Source: an uncultured bacterium
Lineage (GTDB): Bacteria > Cyanobacteriota > Vampirovibrionia > Gastranaerophilales > Gastranaerophilaceae
Direction of reading: 5' to 3'
Assembly (NCBI GenBank): GCA_949285255.1
Contig: CASDXV010000011.1
Coordinates: 48,652-112,651, forward strand
DNA: 64,000 nucleotides
Below the pieces are notes generated by a model that searched no databases, was not told where the DNA came from, and was given only the letters and a program-made list of their open reading frames with translations. Numbering within the stretch: the stretch's first letter is position 1; each line of letters begins with the position of its first letter. This document shows, in pieces, positions 54,701-62,583 of the stretch. The translations under genes and the position numbers were made by a program.

Positions 54701-55624
54701 CTATTGAGCAGAGTTATCAGGCTTTTTAACTTGCAGGGTGCGGTTTTCGCTAATTGCAATTCGGGCTGATTTTATTTTGTCTTTTGTTTCTTCATCAAGA
54801 GCATTACCCATAACAAGCCTGTCTACAAAAGCGTTATTTAGCCTTACTGCCTTCGGAAGCGCGCCTATTTCATCTAATATATCTTTAATTTGTACAAAAT
54901 CGTATGAAAAAGTTTTCTTTGAATTGTAAGATAATATCTCGCCTGAATTTGCTACTATATCTTCTCCGCCTTTTTCAAAATAAATTTTAAAAATAGACCT
55001 CAAGTCTTGAATTTCAGACTGCATAACGCTTATGGCATTTTGCAGCCTTAAATACCTTTCAAAAAGATAATCAACATTTTGAATTTGCGAAAGCTGCCAA
55101 TCGTACTTTTGAAAATACATTTTCTTTAACGCGGGATAGCATAGCGCAAGCCCCTCAGCATCAGCCATTGCTCTGTGCCGGGTTGAAAAATCGACGTTAA
55201 ATGTATTCATAAGGCACTCTAAACCGCAAGATTCCATTTGAGGATAAACCTCTTTAAACATTTGCTGAGTGTCTATGTAGCGATTTTCAAGAGGCTTTGA
55301 ATAAAGCCTTTTTGATGTGCGATTCAAAAAACTAAAGTCAAAAATCGCATTATGCGCAACAATAGGCGCATCGCCTATAAATTCAAAAACTTTAGGGAAA
55401 ATTTCTTCTTCTTCAGGTGCGCCTTCAAGGTCATCTTCAGATATCCCATGGATTGCCTGAGATGATTTTCTTATGTGCTGATGAGGGTTTACAAGAGTTT
55501 CAAAACGCTCTGTAATTTCACCGTTGACTAATTTTACACCTGCAAATTCTATGATTTTTTCTCTTGTATAATCAAGTCCTGTCGTTTCAACGTCTACAAC
55601 AACTTCAATTAAATTTTCGGGCAT
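54701..55624 (-). CDS. DEDDh exonuclease, DNA polymerase III epsilon-like, with C-terminal extension
   Basis: VVVDVETTGLDYTREKIIEFAG is ExoI, IVAHNAIFDFSFLNR ExoII, HRAMADAEGLA ExoIII. About 190 residues of nuclease are followed by a 115-residue helical extension of unknown role. It resembles the DinG/PolC-type proofreading family more than pure DnaQ. The window also holds a second epsilon-like exonuclease at 35.6 kb. GGAG lies rather far from the ATG. Confidence 0.86.
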   Translation of the reverse strand: MPENLIEVVVDVETTGLDYTREKIIEFAGVKLVNGEITERFETLVNPHQHIRKSSQAIHGISEDDLEGAPEEEEIFPKVFEFIGDAPIVAHNAIFDFSFLNRTSKRLYSKPLENRYIDTQQMFKEVYPQMESCGLECLMNTFNVDFSTRHRAMADAEGLALCYPALKKMYFQKYDWQLSQIQNVDYLFERYLRLQNAISVMQSEIQDLRSIFKIYFEKGGEDIVANSGEILSYNSKKTFSYDFVQIKDILDEIGALPKAVRLNNAFVDRLVMGNALDEETKDKIKSARIAISENRTLQVKKPDNSAQ

Positions 55625-55667
55625 CGGTTTTTATTTCTCCATTCGGGCAAAATAATATCATAAAAAC

Positions 55668-56372
55668 TCAGTTTTTTAAATAAGAGCCTATTTTTTTAGC
55701 ATTCCTGTTGGCTTTATCAAGAGTATTTTCAAGCCTTTTTTCACTTTCTATGACATTTTGCATATTTTTTGTAAATTCTTCATACTTAACTTTGCTCTCA
55801 TCAAGCTGCTTATCTGCCTTATCTACACTTGTTGAGGCACTTGAAACCGCACTAAAGACTTTAAACACTGTATCTTGATTGATTGTATCGACAAAATCTT
55901 TAAGAGAGGCAAAAACCTTGCCAATGTAGGCGTATCCGTCAAATAAATCGGTAAGTCTTAAAGTATCTTTTGAAATAATGCCGATATCTGATAAATTATC
56001 CTTTGGCGGCATAATTTCAATGGATTTTGACCCGGCAATACCTGAAAATTCAACTGCGGCAACTGAACCCTTGGGTATTTTCATGTTTTTCTTTGTAACT
56101 ATTATTTGAACTTCAATATAGTCTTTATGGTAGGTGAGTTTTCTTACATGTCCGCTTACAAGCCCCATAAAGCGCACCGGAGAGCCCTCTATAATACCGT
56201 CAATGTCGCTAAAAACTATTGTATAGAGGTTTGGCTTTATAAATTTATAATAAAAAATCCCGTAACCTACCGTAGCGACAGAGAAAATAACAACTATCCA
56301 GAACACAATTTCTAAAAAAACAGCGTTCTTGAGTTTGTTTTTTAATTCCAGCCATCTTTTTTCTCTGCTCAA
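55668..56372 (-). CDS. MlaD/MCE-domain protein, lipid transport type
   Basis: One N-terminal membrane helix (FLEIVFWIVVIFSVATVGYGIFYY) followed by the MCE beta fold: YTIVFSDIDGIIEGSPVRFMGLVSGHVRKL and AAVEFSGIAGSKSIEIMPP. MCE proteins carry lipids between the two membranes and imply a diderm envelope. The C-terminal part is helical. I start at the TTG 56372, which overlaps the cobO stop (TTGA); an in-frame ATG at 56411 is inside cobO. MlaE/F partners are not adjacent. Confidence 0.87.
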   Translation of the reverse strand: MSREKRWLELKNKLKNAVFLEIVFWIVVIFSVATVGYGIFYYKFIKPNLYTIVFSDIDGIIEGSPVRFMGLVSGHVRKLTYHKDYIEVQIIVTKKNMKIPKGSVAAVEFSGIAGSKSIEIMPPKDNLSDIGIISKDTLRLTDLFDGYAYIGKVFASLKDFVDTINQDTVFKVFSAVSSASTSVDKADKQLDESKVKYEEFTKNMQNVIESEKRLENTLDKANRNAKKIGSYLKN

Positions 56373-56935
56373 TATTCCATGCCCTCTCTTGCACTTACGC
56401 CAATGTCCCAATAGTGCTTAACAGGGACTATTTCAGATACCAGATGAGCCATGTCTATAACTTCTTTTTTTGCATTTCTTCCGGTTAAAACAATCTCCAT
56501 ATCCTCAGGTTTATTTTTTAAAGCGTCCAAAAGTTCATCCAAATCTATAAGCCCTAAGTCAACGGCTATATTAATCTCATCCAGTATAACAAGCTGGTAT
56601 TTATTATTTTTAATAGCATCAAGCGCTATATCCCAGCCTTTTTTTATTTCTTTTTTGTCAATTTCATCTATATTATCTTTGTACACAATCCTATCTGCGC
56701 CTGCGTTAACTATTTTAAAACATTTTTTAATCTCATCGCTTAAATTTGCAAAAGAATAAAGCTCACCGTAGTCTGAGCCGCCTTTTGTAAACATAACAAT
56801 AAGTACGCACCAGCCGCGCCCAAGCGCTCTTAGCGCAAGCCCTAAAGAGGCTGTGGTCTTACCTTTGCCGTTACCCGTATAGACTTGAATATAGCCGTGC
56901 TTATTAAATTTTGGATTATGCAGGTTATTTTCCAT
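56369..56935 (-). CDS. cobO: Cob(I)yrinic acid a,c-diamide adenosyltransferase
   Basis: Corrinoid adenosyltransferase of the CobA/CobO/BtuR type, making adenosylcobalamin. IQVYTGNGKGKTTASLGLALRALG is the P-loop (21-28), VILDEINIAVDLGL a Walker B-like motif and VLTGRNAKKEVIDMAHLVSE the late family motif. 188 residues is typical. TATAAT lies 10 nt before the ATG, so the leader is very short. Other cobalamin genes are not in the window; it may salvage corrinoids in the gut. Confidence 0.93.
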   Translation of the reverse strand: MENNLHNPKFNKHGYIQVYTGNGKGKTTASLGLALRALGRGWCVLIVMFTKGGSDYGELYSFANLSDEIKKCFKIVNAGADRIVYKDNIDEIDKKEIKKGWDIALDAIKNNKYQLVILDEINIAVDLGLIDLDELLDALKNKPEDMEIVLTGRNAKKEVIDMAHLVSEIVPVKHYWDIGVSAREGMEY

Positions 56936-57032
56936 AACAAAAAATATTATACACTACACAAGATTTTCACAAAACCCGTTATTTATTAGCTTAAGCGGGG
57001 AATTAAAAAAATATAAGGCAAAGGCAAGAACT

Positions 57033-57548
57033 ATGAGCATCTCCCCAATAAGTTCAATATCAACATTTACATATATATACAACATGAGCTCCGAAGAAGA
57101 CAAAGTAAAGCAAAAAGACGAGCTTAATCTTTTGTTGCGTCAGTATAATTTAATACCCACGGATGACTATGACAAAGACGTAGAGCGCTTAAGACAGGCA
57201 GTTATTGAAGAGCAGCTTGAAAGACAGGAACAGCAGCAGCAAATAAACGAAACAGAAGGCTTTGAAGAGCGCCCATGGTATGAGATTATGTGGGAGCTTG
57301 GCCTGCATCAAAACGATTCTGTTCAAGAGGACTATGATGATATCATGGACGAGCTTGACAGAAGAATTATGAGTGCTGAAAACGAAGAAGAATTTGAAAA
57401 ATATGACGATATGAGAGTCCGCGCTCAAGAATACTTTGACGAATATGCTCAGGGAACATCAATAAGCTTTGATAATTCACTGTCATCTTCCATGGTAGGG
57501 CTATCTATGCTTGCTACAATGAACCTTGTAGATATAAGCTTTGCTTAG
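57033..57548 (+). CDS. Acidic protein of unknown function
   Basis: 171 residues, strongly acidic with a Gln/Glu-rich helix (RQAVIEEQLERQEQQQQINE) and no recognised domain. The N-terminus MSISPISSIST recalls the M-x-I-x-x-I start of the F-x-G proteins but lacks their Phe-Gly motif. The last 20 residues are mildly hydrophobic. Its stop overlaps that of the convergent gene by 4 bases (TTAG). Confidence 0.6.
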   Translation: MSISPISSISTFTYIYNMSSEEDKVKQKDELNLLLRQYNLIPTDDYDKDVERLRQAVIEEQLERQEQQQQINETEGFEERPWYEIMWELGLHQNDSVQEDYDDIMDELDRRIMSAENEEEFEKYDDMRVRAQEYFDEYAQGTSISFDNSLSSSMVGLSMLATMNLVDISFA

Positions 57549-58039
57549 TAAAACTCTTCGTCCTCTTCCTCTTCGTCTTCATCTGTTATAAGACGCTCGG
57601 GTTCTTTAATTACAATACCCATTTCGCTGAGCACTTCACGAGATTTTGGGCCGTATGCGGTGTCTGAGAAGTTCTCTACAACAGTTTTTAGGCAATCTAT
57701 ACACTCGGCTCTCATGCCTCTTAATTTAAAAAGGTTGCCTAACTTGTAGTAAAGCGGAGCATACACAGGCTCGGGCGTTGTATTCATAATCTCATCGAGT
57801 TGTAATTTTAAATTTATAAGATTATCTGAATCCTCGGGAGAATAAAGCTCGCGAGTGTAGTATTTTCTTGTTAAGAGGTCTATTTTTTGTGTCATCTGGT
57901 TGAGCTGTTCCTCATCAACCTTTGGAGCTTCTTTTTTGTCTTTTACGTTTTTTCTTGCAGCATCGGCAGGCATTGCGTAGTTAATCACACACAAAACCGA
58001 AAACATTACAAGACAAATCAGTGTTATTATTTTTCTCAA
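57545..58039 (-). CDS. Secreted or envelope TPR-like protein
   Basis: Starts at TTG 58039 with AGAGGAG 8 nt upstream; the ATG at 58090 has no site and would put the signal inside. A signal peptide (KIITLICLVMFSVLCVINYAMPADA) is followed by a single helical repeat of TPR type (YAPLYYKLGNLFKLRGMRAECIDCLKTVVENF) and an acidic tail EDEEEEDEEFY. No function is assigned. Confidence 0.65.
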   Translation of the reverse strand: MRKIITLICLVMFSVLCVINYAMPADAARKNVKDKKEAPKVDEEQLNQMTQKIDLLTRKYYTRELYSPEDSDNLINLKLQLDEIMNTTPEPVYAPLYYKLGNLFKLRGMRAECIDCLKTVVENFSDTAYGPKSREVLSEMGIVIKEPERLITDEDEEEEDEEFY

Positions 58040-58133
58040 AATTAAAACTCCTCTCTTATATAGTACAATAACGGATAAAATTCGCCTCAATCCAAAGTAT
58101 GATATTTGTAAAAAAATTATTATATTTTGATAT

Positions 58134-58625
58134 ATGAGAAAAATTTTTATTGCACTAATTTTATTGTTTACGATTAATTGCGCTCAGGCAGAGGTTCTTC
58201 GCGGCACAATTACCAAAGATGAAATCCCTCAGGGATTTTTTGGCACATGGCATGTTACATCTAAAATCGCTGAAACTAACAACAGGGAACTTTTTAACCC
58301 CATAAGCGTCGATATATGGACACTGGGAGGTTACGGTAACACATTAATTTTAGAAAATGTGCAATCTGGAGCAAGTTCCTCCATTCAGGTTGAGTCACAA
58401 AAAAATCTTGACGGTAAGACCCTTAAATTTCAAAGGGTCAAAACAGATACGCGCGGAAATATGAAAATCGTGCAAAGAGAAAGCCCCGAGTTTAAGCTTA
58501 ACGGTAATATTTTTACAGGCTATGACACATACATTATTGAAAGATATGTAAATAATCAACTAATTAAAAAAGATGTAGTAAAATATAAAGTAGTAGGACA
58601 AAAAATATCAGGAGAGGTAGGATAA
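58134..58625 (+). CDS. Secreted protein of unknown function
   Basis: Signal peptide MRKIFIALILLFTINCAQAE, then a beta-rich domain (FFGTWHVTSKIAETNN, DIWTLGGYGNTLILENV, KIVQRESPEFKLNGNIFTGYDTYIIERY). No family recognised, though the order is reminiscent of small lipocalin- or DUF-type envelope proteins. TATATT is 7 nt before the ATG and no ribosome site is seen. The stop overlaps the trxB start by one base (TAATG). Confidence 0.65.
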   Translation: MRKIFIALILLFTINCAQAEVLRGTITKDEIPQGFFGTWHVTSKIAETNNRELFNPISVDIWTLGGYGNTLILENVQSGASSSIQVESQKNLDGKTLKFQRVKTDTRGNMKIVQRESPEFKLNGNIFTGYDTYIIERYVNNQLIKKDVVKYKVVGQKISGEVG

Positions 58626-59563
58626 TGGAAAAGATTTATGACACAATAATCCTTGGCGGCGGCCCTGCAGGCATAAGTGCAGGCGTGTACTGCGCAAGAG
58701 GAAACATCGACTGTGCCATAATTGATACATCCCTTCTTGGCGGACAACCCACAAATTATCTTGAAATTGAAAATTATCTGGGTTTTTCATCTATCGAAGG
58801 CTGGGAATTGAGTGAAAAATTTGAACAACATCTGGATAAATTTAACGTAGAAAAATTCACCATGGAAGAAATTCAAAATGTTGATTTGATTTCTAATCCA
58901 AAAGTAATAAAAACCCTAAAAGGCGAGTACAAGGCGCACAGCGTGATTATTGCAACAGGTGCAAAGTCAACTAAGCTTAATGTATCGGGTGAAAAAGAAT
59001 ACACGGGCAAAGGTGTAAGCTACTGCGCGGTTTGTGACGGAGCTTTTTATAAAGATAAAACCGTTGTAGTGGTAGGCGGAGGAAATGCCGCCGTTGAAGA
59101 GGGCATTTACCTGACTAAATTTGCCTCAAAGGTTTATATTGTTCACCGCCGTGACTCGCTAAGAGCCGATAAAATCGTTCAAGAACGAGCATTTAAGAAC
59201 GAAAAAATCAAGTTTGTATGGGATAGTGTCGTTGAAGAAATAAAAGGCGACAGTAAGGTAGAAAGCGTTGTTTTAAAGAACGTAAAAACAAATAAAACAA
59301 CAGAAATGAAAACTGACGGAGTGTTCCCCTACATCGGCTTTACACCTAACTGCGATAACTTCAACGGTCAACTAAAGCAGGATGAGAAAGGCTTTATTGT
59401 AACTGATGAATACATGCAAACATCAATATCAGGGGTATTTGCGATAGGAGATGTCAGAGTAACGCCTCTAAGACAGGTGATTACAGCGGTTGCAGACGGA
59501 GCGGTTGCAGGCGTGAGCGCGGTAAAATATTTAGAAAAAGTAAAAGAGGAAGTAAGAGTATAG
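58625..59563 (+). CDS. trxB: Thioredoxin reductase
   Basis: NADPH-dependent flavoprotein that keeps thioredoxin reduced. FAD loop LGGGPAGISAGVYCARG, the redox CAVC (C134, C137) and the NADPH loop VVVGGGNAAVEEG are present; a late GVFAIGDV FAD motif closes it. 312 residues is typical. Translationally coupled to the secreted unknown upstream. The membrane-anchored thioredoxin at 53 kb is a possible partner but not adjacent. Confidence 0.95.
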   Translation: MEKIYDTIILGGGPAGISAGVYCARGNIDCAIIDTSLLGGQPTNYLEIENYLGFSSIEGWELSEKFEQHLDKFNVEKFTMEEIQNVDLISNPKVIKTLKGEYKAHSVIIATGAKSTKLNVSGEKEYTGKGVSYCAVCDGAFYKDKTVVVVGGGNAAVEEGIYLTKFASKVYIVHRRDSLRADKIVQERAFKNEKIKFVWDSVVEEIKGDSKVESVVLKNVKTNKTTEMKTDGVFPYIGFTPNCDNFNGQLKQDEKGFIVTDEYMQTSISGVFAIGDVRVTPLRQVITAVADGAVAGVSAVKYLEKVKEEVRV

Positions 59564-59581
59564 TAAGGAATTAAACGGCAG

Positions 59582-60550
59582 ATGAAAGCAGTAGTATTTG
59601 ATGAAGAATTAAAACTTGTTGAAGATTATAAAAAACCCGAACTAAAAAAAGGCGAAGTGCTTATAAAAACAAAAATGTCGGGCATTTGTAATACAGATTT
59701 AGAAATTACCAAAGGCTATATGGGCTATAAAGGCGTCTTGGGTCATGAATTTGTCGGCGATGTTGTTGAAGTTTATGATGATTGCAATAAAAACTGGGTA
59801 GGAAAAAGAGTCGTAGGCGAGATAAACTGCGGCTGCAACAATGACTCATGGTGTGCTAAGGGTCTTGCTCGCCACTGTCCTAACCGCCAAACGCTCGGTA
59901 TTTGGCAAAAAGACGGCTGTTTTAGCGAGTATTTTACACTCCCTGTAGAAAACCTTCTTGAAGTGCCTCAAAGCCTGAGTGATGAGGAGGCGACTTTTGT
60001 TGAACCTGTTGCCGCTGCAATGGAGATAACAGAGCAGTTGCATATTAAACCAAAAGATAAAGTTGCACTGCTTGGCGATGGCAAACTGGGACTTTGCATA
60101 GCACTTGTGCTAAACGCGCTGAATGTTGATTTAGTTCACATCGGCAAACACGAAAACAAGCTTGAAATCTCGCGCAAGGCGGGCGTTAAGACAAAATTGC
60201 TTAAAGATTTAGAGGACTCTAATAACAAATCTTTTGATATAGTAATTGAGGCAACAGGCTCTACAGGCGGCTTTGAGACATCTTTAGCATTAACTAAGCC
60301 AAGAGGGGTATTGGTATTAAAAAGTACAATTGCCGCAAAAGAAGGGTTGAACCTCGCTCCTGTAGTTATTGATGAAATAACAGTCCTTGGCTCTCGCTGC
60401 GGTCAGTTTGGACCGGCTCTAAGGCTTATGGGCGCAAAAAAACTCGACATTAAACCGCTTATAAGTGAAATTTATCCTATAGATAAAGCACTTGAGGCTT
60501 TTGAGAAAAATAAACAAAAAGATATATTGAAAATTTTACTTAAGTTTTAA
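59582..60550 (+). CDS. Zinc-containing MDR alcohol dehydrogenase-like protein
   Basis: Medium-chain dehydrogenase: SGICNTDLEITKGYMGYKGVLGHEFVG (catalytic zinc Cys and GHE motif), CGCNNDSWCAKGLARHC (structural zinc Cys), and KVALLGDGKLGLCIALVL (Rossmann GxGxxG). Likely oxidises sugars or alcohols; substrate unknown. 322 residues is slightly short for the family. It follows trxB by 18 bases; terminator follows. Confidence 0.9.
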   Translation: MKAVVFDEELKLVEDYKKPELKKGEVLIKTKMSGICNTDLEITKGYMGYKGVLGHEFVGDVVEVYDDCNKNWVGKRVVGEINCGCNNDSWCAKGLARHCPNRQTLGIWQKDGCFSEYFTLPVENLLEVPQSLSDEEATFVEPVAAAMEITEQLHIKPKDKVALLGDGKLGLCIALVLNALNVDLVHIGKHENKLEISRKAGVKTKLLKDLEDSNNKSFDIVIEATGSTGGFETSLALTKPRGVLVLKSTIAAKEGLNLAPVVIDEITVLGSRCGQFGPALRLMGAKKLDIKPLISEIYPIDKALEAFEKNKQKDILKILLKF

Positions 60551-60556
60551 AATATT

Positions 60557-60590
60557 GATGCCCGATAGCAAGTTATCGGGCATCTTTTTT
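60557..60590. terminator. Terminator after the dehydrogenase gene
   Basis: GATGCCCGATA and TATCGGGCATC form an 11-bp stem, then TTTTTT. Strong in the plus direction. Confidence 0.92.
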
Positions 60591-60596
60591 CTGGAG

Positions 60597-60917
60597 TTAT
60601 TCACCATAAACTGTTGTTGTAATTTTTTTGAAAAATATAAAAATAGTTTGTTCACGTACATCAATATAACTTATTTCTTTTATACCCGCATTTTTAGCGG
60701 CCTTATCAACACCTGCATCACCAACTTCAACAATCCACAGAACATTAATTGCATCCGACTCACCTTTTTTTAATCTTGATAAATCATCAATTTTTACACC
60801 TGTTGCAGTAACGGGATAATTTGCATCCGTATAAAATAACCCCATAGAGTAACTTTTTGAATTTTGGAATATTAAAATTCCAATAATTAACAAAAATAAA
60901 GCTAAAATTTTTTTCAT
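60597..60917 (-). CDS. TRL-like secreted protein, copy 2
   Basis: Small secreted protein: a signal peptide (LALFLLIIGILIFQ) and the TRL pattern GLFYTDANYPVTATG, KKGESDAINVLWIVEVGDAGVDKAAKNAGIKEISYIDV and TTTVYGE. The family is of unknown function. It lies 12 bases after a second, longer TRL protein, so the two are tandem paralogues in one operon. Confidence 0.82.
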   Translation of the reverse strand: MKKILALFLLIIGILIFQNSKSYSMGLFYTDANYPVTATGVKIDDLSRLKKGESDAINVLWIVEVGDAGVDKAAKNAGIKEISYIDVREQTIFIFFKKITTTVYGE

Positions 60918-60929
60918 CTTCTTGCCTTT

Positions 60930-61316
60930 CTATTCACCATAAACTGTTGTTTCTAGCTTATCTACATAAATTGGTATAAATAACAACGGGACGTAAACTT
61001 TCTGTTTTTTTGTTTCTACATAATGAATTTTTTTAATATTGCCATCTTTTGCAGCCGCCATAATTCCCGCATCTCCTATTTCAACCAGCTTTAGAATGTT
61101 TGTTTTAGAAGATTTGCCTTGCCTGAGAGAAGAATAATTTAAGTTAGAAACATTAACAATATTATTCTCTTTAAACTTTGACGCACTTAAGGGAAGAGTT
61201 ACATTTGTATAAATTAACCCTCCATCAGTATAGTTATAACCACTGCCAAAACCCTCTGCAAAAGCTTGAGTATTAAATAATAACAATGTTGCCATTAATA
61301 AAATTTTTAACTTCAT
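60930..61316 (-). CDS. TRL-like secreted protein, copy 1
   Basis: 128 residues from ATG 61316, with AGGAG 6 nt upstream. Signal peptide then GLIYTNVTLPLSASKFKENNIV, GKSSKTNILKLVEIGDAGIMAAAKDGNIKKIHYVETK and ETTVYGE, the TRL pattern of its neighbour. It lies between a Cys-rich peptide gene and TRL copy 2. Function unknown. Confidence 0.84.
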   Translation of the reverse strand: MKLKILLMATLLLFNTQAFAEGFGSGYNYTDGGLIYTNVTLPLSASKFKENNIVNVSNLNYSSLRQGKSSKTNILKLVEIGDAGIMAAAKDGNIKKIHYVETKKQKVYVPLLFIPIYVDKLETTVYGE

Positions 61317-61325
61317 CACAAACTC

Positions 61326-61520
61326 CTAATAACAACCGCAACTCGGGCTTAATGTGCCATCGCAACACATCGCTCTTCCGCCCGAGCAGCCGCATACTCC
61401 GCCATGATGAGAACAGCACCCGCTTCTTTGAATTTTATCTTGTGAAGCAAATACACTATAAATTGGAAAAATAAGAGATAAGCAAGCAATAAACAACGCT
61501 AACAAGACAATCTTTTTCAT
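61326..61520 (-). CDS. Cys-rich secreted peptide with HHGG-CxC-SPSCGC motif
   Basis: 64 residues: signal peptide (KKIVLLALFIACLSLIFPIYSVFA) and a Cys-rich tail of the type SGCCSHHGGVCGCSGGRAMCC then DGTLSPSCGC. I have seen this motif as a stand-alone or as the tail of nuclease-like proteins; function is unknown, metal binding is possible. AAAGG lies 6-8 nt before ATG 61520. First gene of the operon with two TRL genes. Confidence 0.8.
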   Translation of the reverse strand: MKKIVLLALFIACLSLIFPIYSVFASQDKIQRSGCCSHHGGVCGCSGGRAMCCDGTLSPSCGCY

Positions 61521-61545
61521 AAACAACCTTTCATTTTTACTTTTT

Positions 61546-61569
61546 AAGTAATTAAATCAATAATTACTT
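61546..61569. promoter_or_regulatory. Inverted repeat upstream of the Cys-rich/TRL operon
   Basis: AAGTAATTA and TAATTACTT (9-bp perfect arms, 6-nt spacer), about 26 bases before the Cys-rich gene. Operator candidate. Confidence 0.5.
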
Positions 61570-61638
61570 TACCTAATACATAGCATGATTATAATATAAC
61601 ATAAAAAATAGATTTCAAGCTAATTATATAACCTTAAA

Positions 61639-61674
61639 CAATGTTCAATAATGCCAACATTACATTTAACATTG
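61639..61674. promoter_or_regulatory. Operator-like repeats before the XRE regulator
   Basis: CAATGTT (61639-61645) and AACATTG (61668-61674) are 7-bp inverted arms, with another AACATT in between (61656-61661). They lie just before the gene's ribosome site AGAGG, so autoregulation is plausible. Confidence 0.55.
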
Positions 61675-61689
61675 ACAAAGAGGTTAAAA

Positions 61690-62007
61690 ATGGGTATTAA
61701 AGAACAACTTGGCTCGAGAATTAAAGAGTTAAGATTGAAAAATAATTTAAAACAATCAGAACTTGCAGAAATGGTAAATATAGCCACAAAACATCAAAGT
61801 TGTATTGAAACAGGCAAAAACTACCCTTCTGCAGATTTAATTGAAAAATACGCAAAAGCTTTTAAAGTAGAACCGAGCGAACTTTTATATATAGCGCACA
61901 AAAGGGAACTTGATGATATTTTAAATGAAATTAATTCAATATTAAAAAATGCTGATGAAGAGAAAATAAGATTAATTTATAAAATTATAAAAGCAACTTG
62001 CGAATAA
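61690..62007 (+). CDS. XRE-family DNA-binding regulator
   Basis: 105 residues from ATG 61690 (AGAGG upstream). N-terminal Cro/CI-type helix-turn-helix (LGSRIKELRLKNNLKQSELAEMVNIATKHQSCIETGKNYPSADLIEKYAKAFKVEPSELL is the whole domain, its core being LKQSELAEMVNI). A helical tail may dimerise. It probably controls itself via the AACATT sites and perhaps the Fic gene, whose operator shares TTAACATT. The stop abuts that of the convergent gene. Confidence 0.85.
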   Translation: MGIKEQLGSRIKELRLKNNLKQSELAEMVNIATKHQSCIETGKNYPSADLIEKYAKAFKVEPSELLYIAHKRELDDILNEINSILKNADEEKIRLIYKIIKATCE

Positions 62008-62370
62008 TTACTTTTTTCTCACATAAGGCAGCTCCATAATGTAGGGGGCTGCTTTGTCTTGAGGCTTTTTCTCAATAATTGGCGCGCGGTTTTTAAATTT
62101 TATAAAATACTTGCCTTTATCAACTTCACCAAAAGTACACTCGCCGTTTTGCATAACTTGCGCTCTTTTTAGCTCCTTGCCGTCTGCATCGCATAAAATA
62201 AGCTCAAAATCGCCGCTGCCCTTAACTACATCAAGATTGAGCGCAAAATCTTTGGCAGGAGTGCTTAAAACCACCTCTACCTTTGTATTTTCATCAGGAT
62301 TAACAACACTAAAGGGCTCAAGCGCATAAGTTGGCAGGGCAATTAAAAATAAAGCAAGAAGTTTTTTCAT
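62008..62370 (-). CDS. Secreted protein of unknown function
   Basis: 120 residues: signal peptide MKKLLALFLIALPTYALEP, then a beta-rich domain (VEVVLSTPAKDFALNLDVV, GKYFIKFKN) that looks Ig-like. No family recognised. TAAAAT lies 7 nt before the ATG. Read toward the XRE gene. Confidence 0.6.
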   Translation of the reverse strand: MKKLLALFLIALPTYALEPFSVVNPDENTKVEVVLSTPAKDFALNLDVVKGSGDFELILCDADGKELKRAQVMQNGECTFGEVDKGKYFIKFKNRAPIIEKKPQDKAAPYIMELPYVRKK

Positions 62371-62477
62371 AAGGTTAATTTTACCTGATGAAAAAATAAT
62401 AAAATTACCCGGACGGGTAGATGCTCAAAATCCGTATGAAAAATCAACAAAAAACTTTTTTATTAATTATAAATTTC

Positions 62478-62576
62478 ATTATTAACATTTTTTTAAAAAA
62501 ATGTTAATAATATATTGCATTATTAACATTTTTTTGGTATTTTATTAATAAGATGGATATTTGTTAACATTTTTAA
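62478..62576. promoter_or_regulatory. Fic operator: perfect 34-bp palindrome plus direct half-sites
   Basis: ATTATTAACATTTTTTT (62478-62494) is followed without spacer by its exact reverse complement (62495-62511). The same 17-mer recurs at 62519-62535, and TTAACATTTTT again at 62564-62574, 10 bases before the fic ATG. TTGCAT (62515-62520) with TATTTT 17 nt later is a possible promoter overlapped by the sites. Confidence 0.75.
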
Positions 62577-62583
62577 GGAAAAT

